In this document: in pieces, positions 6,724 through 11,159 of the stretch
Layout of the letters: every line of letters starts with the position of its first letter
Numbering within the stretch: the first letter of the stretch is position 1
Assembly (NCBI GenBank): GCA_022865845.1
Contig: JALHUC010000540.1
Coordinates: 1-11,159 of the forward strand
Length of the DNA stretch: 11,159 nt
Reading direction: 5' to 3'
DNA from: a bacterium
GTDB taxonomy: Bacteria > BMS3Abin14
Notes under the pieces: generated by a model
Seen by the model: the letters and a program-made list of their open reading frames with translations, nothing else
What the model was told of the DNA's origin: nothing
Database searches by the model: none
Program-made: the position numbers and the translations under genes

Positions 6724-6740
6724 CTGTCGACAGGTACCTG
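6724..6740. repeat. Two overlapping 10-bp palindromes
   Basis: CTGTCGACAG (6724-6733) and CAGGTACCTG (6731-6740) are both perfect palindromes sharing three bases. They lie at the edge of the AT-rich spacer, just inside the right heptamer arm, and could be a dimeric regulator site or part of a cruciform. Confidence 0.5.
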
Positions 6741-6745
6741 CTTCA

Positions 6746-6773
6746 GATCACGGATCACTGATCACCGATTACT
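6746..6773 (-). repeat. Heptamer array, right arm (inverted copies of the NGTNATC type)
   Basis: On the plus strand four units, GATCACG, GATCACT, GATCACC and GATTACT, stand head to tail. On the minus strand they read AGTAATC, GGTGATC, AGTGATC and CGTGATC, the same heptamer as 6619-6642. The array is framed by CTTCAG (6741-6746) and CTGAAG (6772-6777), and begins 7 bp after the stop codon of the secreted TPR gene. Confidence 0.75.
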
Positions 6774-6780
6774 GAAGTTC

Positions 6781-7329
6781 TCAGTAGTACCCCTTCGCCT
6801 TGTTGTATTCCGACTCGGCCTTGCTGTACTCCTCCAACTCCATGTAGACTTCGCCAAGGTAGAAATGTATCTCCGGGTTCGACCCATCCTCAACGACTGC
6901 CTGGAGCAGGACCTGTTCCGCTTCCCGATATTTCCCCTCCGTGAAGAGGCTTTTCCCACGTTCCAGCAGCCCGCTTGATCGGGTTGTTTCCCTGCTAAGT
7001 CGCTCTTCAATGGCCCTTACTCTTCGGGCCGCGTCGTCCCGTTGAGTACCCGGCCGGCCAAGATCCATAAAACGTCTATAATGCCTCAGGGCGTCCCTGT
7101 CTTTGCCGGAATCTTCGTAAATTAGTCCCATCCTGTAGTGGGCTCGCATATCGTTTAGCCCCAACGCTTTGCGATAATACTGGAGAGCTGTCCTGTAGTC
7201 CTCGCTGGCAAAGTATTTCTCGCCTATTTCGTAGGGGTCCTTCCCCTTGTCTCCACCGGCCTGGACCTGCTGAGGCAACATCACACAGACCAGCAGTAAC
7301 GCTGTCAGGAGACGGAAAACAATTTTCAT
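6781..7329 (-). CDS. Exported TPR-repeat protein
   Basis: The product is 182 residues and begins with a clear signal peptide: positive MK..R, hydrophobic core LLTALLLVCVML, and a type I cleavage site after VQA (residue 24). The cysteine at 15 is not in a good lipobox, so a soluble periplasmic protein is likelier than a lipoprotein. The mature part consists of about four TPR units (32-61, 62-95, 119-150, 151-182), with hallmark G/A/Y spacing as in YRMGLIYEDSGKDRDALRHY. A charged Arg-rich helix lies between the second and third units. It probably serves as a binding module; no enzyme motif is seen. The start is ATG 7329, with AAAGGAG 6 nt upstream. An upstream GTG (7353) would put extra residues before the signal peptide. 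It starts 24 bp after the stop of the membrane double-receiver gene and is likely co-transcribed, so it may meet that protein's periplasmic domain. Confidence 0.88.
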   Translation of the reverse strand: MKIVFRLLTALLLVCVMLPQQVQAGGDKGKDPYEIGEKYFASEDYRTALQYYRKALGLNDMRAHYRMGLIYEDSGKDRDALRHYRRFMDLGRPGTQRDDAARRVRAIEERLSRETTRSSGLLERGKSLFTEGKYREAEQVLLQAVVEDGSNPEIHFYLGEVYMELEEYSKAESEYNKAKGYY

Positions 7330-7335
7330 GCACTG

Positions 7336-7342
7336 CTCCTTT
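7336..7342 (-). promoter_or_regulatory. Ribosome-binding site for the exported TPR protein
   Basis: The minus strand reads AAAGGAG, then 6 nt, then ATG at 7329. This fixes the start so that the signal peptide is N-terminal and rejects the upstream GTG. Confidence 0.75.
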
Positions 7343-7353
7343 CCCGGAGTCAC

Positions 7354-10300
7354 TTACAAAAGCGATCCCATGCCGGACATGTCCCAGGTGAGTACGCGCA
7401 TGGGAACCGCTCCAATGTCATAAAGAACGAGCTGCAGACCTAAAGGCTTGCCTGCCAGCTCCTCTCTGGAAAATGCTACAGTCAAACCCACCTCATAAAG
7501 GAAAACGGGGTTCATTTCTTTTCCGGCTGCGGACACCCGACTAGATATGAATTTGCTCCCTTCAAGTTCTACAGGGAGATGAGCCCTGGTTTCCCGTCCG
7601 GAATGATCCCTTAACGCAATATGCCTTTCGAAACTTTCCGCATATCCGGGATAACCGCTCTTCAGGTTTTTGTTGTAGACCGTAATATAGTAGGACCCTG
7701 AAAGATTGTATGTTTTTGCCATGTCGGCCATGGCTTTTTCTGTTCTCTCGCTGGTCCAACCTTCTTTGGCGGCAGTGTATTTTATGGCTGCCTCCAGCTC
7801 CTCCCTGGTATGAAGGGTGGCCTGGATCATCATATCATCTGATACCGATTGTACAGTATTCCTGCGCCAGAGTTCTTCATAGGTGTCCTCCGGCCCCGAC
7901 CTCGCGATCCATGGTTTGGGAGGTTTACCGGCCGTTATCTGCGGATCTGGAACAGTAGCTATGCCCGGCACCGGTATGGCAGCTTGACCCGAAGTGGCAT
8001 CGTTCCTTGATTTGGCCAAATATCCACCGGCAAAAATAACAAGTGCAGCGACCACCGCAACGGCGGCAATTCCATACTTGCTCTTCCAGGTGACCACTTC
8101 GAGAGGTCGGCTGCGGCCAGGCATATGCATCGGGTAAACCCGCGCCGCTTCCTCGCCCATTAACCGGCGGCTTTCCCTGAGAGCGTCTTCGAAGGATTGC
8201 TTGAGTTCGCCCTCTTTCTCATTCCACATCGCCCTATCCTTACGGTAAGCCGACTTTTCCTCTTCCAAAGCTCTCATAAGGGATTCAACACTATTCTCAA
8301 GGGCTGTTTCCTTGTCCTTCTGATCCCTGAGAATAGTTTGAGCTTCTCGAACCGTTTTCCCAAGCACCGCTTCCAACTGATCAAGACGGTCATCCAGATG
8401 AGAATTGCCCCTGACCGGTTCGCGGAGTTCTCCAAGGTGATCAGCTTTCCTTTGCTCTTCCTGCTTCTCTAACTGCTCACAGCGATTCCGGGTCTCTCGC
8501 AGAGCAGCACTGAGTTGCTTATTATCCTTTTCCAGCTGCTCTATCTTTCCGTCCGATTCGTCTGATCCTTCGATCGCAGCTTTTAGACCCTTGATCTCTT
8601 CTCTGGCATCGCCAAGCTTTTCCCCTTTTTCCCCCACCTTTTTCTCAAGATCCTCACAGCGTTTCCGGGTCTCCCTCAAGGAAGCCTTCAGCTCCTTGTT
8701 ATCCTTTTCCAGCTGCCTTATCTTTTCCTCTTCCTGGGTGGGCTCCAGAAGTTCGGCCTTGAGTTCTTCGATCTTTCTATCAGCAGCGTTACGCAACTCC
8801 CTTTCAGCTTCCAACCTGTTTTCCAGATTCTGGATCTTGTCATCAGCTTCATCATCCTCGCCCGGCTGAAGTTTGGCTTGAGCAAGTTCATCCGCGAGGA
8901 GGGCTTTTTCCTGAGCCTGACTGTCCAGCTGACCTTCAAGGTCCATACGAGCCCCAGTTTCACTGGCGGCAAGCTTTCGATTTTCCTCTCCTTCTTTCTT
9001 CAACTCTTCATTCAGCTTTTCCAGCTCTAGATTTCTTGAGCGCAGTTCATCCATCTCTCCCTGGGCGGGAGACAAAGTGTCTCTCTCTTTTTCCAGAAAA
9101 TCAGATCTTTCAAGAGCTTCAGCAAGTTCCTCCTTGAGAGCGGACAGTTCACCATTGACGTTGTCTGGTAAGGTGTCCAGCTGCTTGCGAAGCTCGCTGG
9201 TTTCCGATTGAGCCTGTTCTAGCTGGGATTTGACCTCATCTAGCCACTGGACCTTGGATTCCGCCTCAGCAATGCGGGTGATCAGCTCCTGGTTCTCCTC
9301 TCTGGACTTTTCCAGCTGCTGCTTGAGAACAGGGGTTTCATCTTCTTTCTCCCTGTTCTGGATGATGGAATTCGCCTGATCCTCAATCTCCTTTTTAGCC
9401 GCGATGGCAGCTTTAAGATCCCTGCTTAAACCTTCTATCTCTTTCTGTAGTTCTTCGCGATCAGGCGCATCATCTCCGGGATCAGGTATCTCCCGTGACT
9501 TGAGTTCTTCAATTTCAATGTTAAGGAGTATGTTCCGGTTTTCCATTTCCAGAGCCGCGGCATTGGCTCCTTCCAGCCTGGCGCCAAACTCTGTCAGCTG
9601 GGACTTCCACTCAACATGGGATTCAGCCTCCAGCTGTTTATCCTTCAACTCCTTATTTTCACCCCGGAGGGCGTTCAGCTCTTCCTGTTTTTCCTTCAGT
9701 TTCTGCTCTAGCTTCAGGCCAAGCTCCTCAAGCTCCCCTCGTCCCTGACCATCGGCAGAGATCCCTTCCAGTCTGGCCTTCAGGGCAGTGTTCTCCTCGG
9801 CCAATCGCTCGGATGAGGCTCTGGATTCCTCGAACCGCTGTGTGGCAAGGGTGAGCTTGTCATGAAGACCACTTTCCGTTCCCTCCACCGTTTTCCTCAT
9901 TTCGAACATTTCAGCTTCCAACTGATCCTTTGTTTTTCTCACACTGTCCAGGTCAGCTTCCAGCTGATCCTTTGCACTTTTCATACCCTCAAGATCGCCT
10001 TCCAGCTGTAATTCCCTGGCAACCTTACCTTCCAGTTCCGCTTTTGTTTTTTCAAGCTGCTTCAAGATGTGTGGGTCACTGCCTTCCATGGTTGAAGATA
10101 CGTTTTCGCCAGATATGTCCGCATCCTCCAAAGGCACAAAGAAACCTGTTTTACTCTCTATATTTATTGGAGGGGTGTTCCCTAAAGAGGTGAAGCGGCG
10201 AACGAGTTCATGGAGTTCGGATTTCATGAACGGTTTCTGCAGGTAAGCGTCGGCGTGAAACCTGAGTTTGGAGTGGCGTTGGAAGGATTCATCGTCAACC

Positions 10301-11076
10301 ACCGCTGACATGAGGATGATAGGGATATTTTCTGTGTTTTTCTGTTTTCGAAGCATCTCGCAGACCACAAAACCGTTCAGGTTGGGCATCTGGACATCCA
10401 GCAGGACCAGATCAGGCAGAAGTTCACTGGCTTTTTTATACCCGGCCTCTCCATCAGAAGCGGTTTCGGTCCTGATGCCTAATTCCTTCAGGAAGTCCGT
10501 GGTGATATCACAAATGTACCGGGAATCGTCCACAACCAGTATAGTGAGTTCCCCTGCTTCAACATGGACCTGTACATGATCCTGAGGTTCCTCTACAGGG
10601 AACTGTGAGATCTCGGGAGCACTATGTGTCTCGGCAGGTTTGGGATGGCCCAAGGGTTCCTCGCCATCCGGCGTGATCTTCACTTCCGAAAACCCGAAGT
10701 CCTCGCCAACAAGGTTCCGGATCATGTCAATGAGTACCTGGCCGCTGAACGGTTTAGGCAGGTAGCCGTCGGCGTGAATACTTAGGCTGGAATGTCTTTC
10801 CAGAAGGGCCTTTTCAACCTTGCCCGACATCATGATCACGGGAATATTGCAGGTTTCGGGGCGCTCTCTGAGTGTTTTGAAGAGGACAAACCCCTGTATC
10901 CTGGGTATTTCAATGTCGGTTATAATGAGATCAGGCTGTTCGGCAATAGCCAGGGCAAGGCCGGCCTCGCCGTCCTGGGCGTTGACAATGTCGACATCGC
11001 TGTCGGCCAGCAGGTCGTTTACGTAGGTTTGATAGAAGAGGTCATCCTCAATTACGAGGAACTTCAGCTTTGACAT
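7354..11076 (-). CDS. Transmembrane double-receiver coiled-coil protein
   Basis: The 1240-residue product combines parts rarely seen together. Receiver 1 (3-125) has E10/D11/D12, phosphoacceptor D54, S84 and K108. Receiver 2 (178-297) has D183/D184, D227, S257 and K281. Both look phosphorylatable. Residues ~335-975 are an almost unbroken E/K/L/Q-rich coiled coil with internal repeats. One membrane helix lies at ~1002-1021, preceded by Arg/Lys (GRSR, WKSK), which by the positive-inside rule leaves receivers and coil in the cytoplasm. A Pro-rich linker follows, then a ~180-residue C-terminal domain in the periplasm that I do not recognise. FrzS and AglZ of Myxococcus also join a receiver to a long coiled coil and act in polarity and gliding, but lack this membrane tail; similarity of role is inference. 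The ATG at 11076 directly precedes the first receiver strand; its ribosome site is weak. No kinase lies nearby. Confidence 0.92.
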   Translation of the reverse strand: MSKLKFLVIEDDLFYQTYVNDLLADSDVDIVNAQDGEAGLALAIAEQPDLIITDIEIPRIQGFVLFKTLRERPETCNIPVIMMSGKVEKALLERHSSLSIHADGYLPKPFSGQVLIDMIRNLVGEDFGFSEVKITPDGEEPLGHPKPAETHSAPEISQFPVEEPQDHVQVHVEAGELTILVVDDSRYICDITTDFLKELGIRTETASDGEAGYKKASELLPDLVLLDVQMPNLNGFVVCEMLRKQKNTENIPIILMSAVVDDESFQRHSKLRFHADAYLQKPFMKSELHELVRRFTSLGNTPPINIESKTGFFVPLEDADISGENVSSTMEGSDPHILKQLEKTKAELEGKVARELQLEGDLEGMKSAKDQLEADLDSVRKTKDQLEAEMFEMRKTVEGTESGLHDKLTLATQRFEESRASSERLAEENTALKARLEGISADGQGRGELEELGLKLEQKLKEKQEELNALRGENKELKDKQLEAESHVEWKSQLTEFGARLEGANAAALEMENRNILLNIEIEELKSREIPDPGDDAPDREELQKEIEGLSRDLKAAIAAKKEIEDQANSIIQNREKEDETPVLKQQLEKSREENQELITRIAEAESKVQWLDEVKSQLEQAQSETSELRKQLDTLPDNVNGELSALKEELAEALERSDFLEKERDTLSPAQGEMDELRSRNLELEKLNEELKKEGEENRKLAASETGARMDLEGQLDSQAQEKALLADELAQAKLQPGEDDEADDKIQNLENRLEAERELRNAADRKIEELKAELLEPTQEEEKIRQLEKDNKELKASLRETRKRCEDLEKKVGEKGEKLGDAREEIKGLKAAIEGSDESDGKIEQLEKDNKQLSAALRETRNRCEQLEKQEEQRKADHLGELREPVRGNSHLDDRLDQLEAVLGKTVREAQTILRDQKDKETALENSVESLMRALEEEKSAYRKDRAMWNEKEGELKQSFEDALRESRRLMGEEAARVYPMHMPGRSRPLEVVTWKSKYGIAAVAVVAALVIFAGGYLAKSRNDATSGQAAIPVPGIATVPDPQITAGKPPKPWIARSGPEDTYEELWRRNTVQSVSDDMMIQATLHTREELEAAIKYTAAKEGWTSERTEKAMADMAKTYNLSGSYYITVYNKNLKSGYPGYAESFERHIALRDHSGRETRAHLPVELEGSKFISSRVSAAGKEMNPVFLYEVGLTVAFSREELAGKPLGLQLVLYDIGAVPMRVLTWDMSGMGSLL
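8461..8547 (-). repeat. Direct repeat in coiled coil, copy 2
   Basis: Codes for residues 844-872, beginning KIEQLEKDNKQLSAALRETR. It closely matches residues 785-813 (8638-8724), which begin KIRQLEKDNKELKASLRETR. The nucleotide sequences are also visibly alike, suggesting an internal duplication. Confidence 0.8.
8638..8724 (-). repeat. Direct repeat in coiled coil, copy 1
   Basis: Codes for residues 785-813, the first copy of a 29-residue direct repeat whose second copy is at 8461-8547. Starts of the two copies are 59 residues apart. Confidence 0.8.
9880..10005 (-). repeat. Three tandem 42-bp units at the start of the coiled coil
   Basis: Residues 358-371 (LEGDLEGMKSAKDQ), 372-385 (LEADLDSVRKTKDQ) and 386-399 (LEAEMFEMRKTVEG) are three consecutive 14-residue units, each two heptads long. 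The DNA shows the same 42-bp period, so the coil seems to have grown here by tandem duplication. Confidence 0.75.
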
Positions 11077-11159
11077 CGAGATCCAGTTTCCCTTTAAGCT
11101 GCACCGCTCCGTTGGATACCAGGAGCTGTCCCGTGGGAATAGAAGGTGCGATGAGGATC
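11048..11159 (-). CDS. Possible 3' end of an upstream gene
   Basis: A minus-strand frame open from the window edge to a TGA at 11048-11050 would encode 36 residues containing SIPTGQLLVSNGAVQLKGK and ending EVPRN. It would overlap the start of the double-receiver gene by 29 bp. The residues look protein-like and beta-rich, and the gene density of the region makes an upstream neighbour plausible. The piece is too short to name. The frame of the double-receiver gene is also open to the window edge, but upstream of its ATG it reads as an unlikely Ser/Trp/Cys-rich peptide. Confidence 0.35.
   Translation of the reverse strand, partial: ILIAPSIPTGQLLVSNGAVQLKGKLDLDVKAEVPRN

Noticed and set aside
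6619..6773. Phage or plasmid attachment site formed by the inverted heptamers
   Set aside because: No integrase, phage or plasmid gene is present, and the arms are degenerate tandem repeats rather than a core with flanking arm sites.
7330..7353. GTG start for the exported TPR protein, adding eight residues
   Set aside because: The strong AAAGGAG lies 6 nt before ATG 7329, and the longer form would place extra residues ahead of a textbook signal peptide.
7710..9748. Several Ser/Phe/Leu-rich plus-strand frames across the coiled-coil region
   Set aside because: The purine-rich coding of Glu/Lys on the minus strand automatically gives Ser/Phe/Leu-rich open frames on the other strand.

Overview
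The window reads as a tightly packed, entirely minus-strand stretch of a Gram-negative bacterial chromosome. Reading in the direction of transcription (high to low coordinate), the order is: a possible 3' end of an upstream gene, a 1240-residue membrane-spanning double-receiver coiled-coil protein, a secreted TPR protein, a TPR/receiver protein, a DUF4416 protein, yicC, gmk, rpoZ and a nearly complete rel/spoT gene that leaves the window at position 1. The order yicC-gmk-rpoZ-spoT resembles the gmk-rpoZ-spoT cluster of proteobacteria. DUF4416, the orphan receivers joined to TPRs or coiled coils, and the N-terminus of the spoT product all suggest a deltaproteobacterium-grade organism (Desulfobacterota, Myxococcota or similar). 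This placement is inference from gene content, not a database result.

Region 1-3218 is housekeeping and stress control. It holds guanylate kinase (GMP to GDP), the RNA polymerase omega subunit, and a bifunctional (p)ppGpp synthetase/hydrolase with intact HD and synthetase motifs. gmk and rpoZ overlap by 11 bp. A terminator-like hairpin with a T-rich tail lies between rpoZ and spoT, so spoT expression may be set by read-through or attenuation. Region 3402-6606 is a second tightly coupled unit: TPR-receiver-pseudoreceiver protein, DUF4416 and YicC endoribonuclease. The two later genes appear to begin with GTG and TTG and to be translationally coupled.

Region 6781-11076 encodes the least familiar pair. 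One protein carries two apparently functional receiver domains, about 640 residues of coiled coil, one membrane helix and an unrecognised periplasmic domain. The other is a small exported TPR protein made directly downstream. No histidine kinase or DNA-binding output domain is encoded in the window, so these receivers probably act by protein-protein contact, as FrzS and AglZ do in Myxococcus. That comparison is architectural only.

Two intergenic gaps (3219-3401 and 6607-6780) hold arrays of degenerate 7-bp tandem repeats arranged as inverted arms, with sequences that differ between the gaps. They resemble the heptanucleotide STRR repeats known from cyanobacteria. Together with the transmembrane double-receiver protein, they are the most interesting features here. 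No rRNA, tRNA, CRISPR array, insertion sequence or phage gene was seen.
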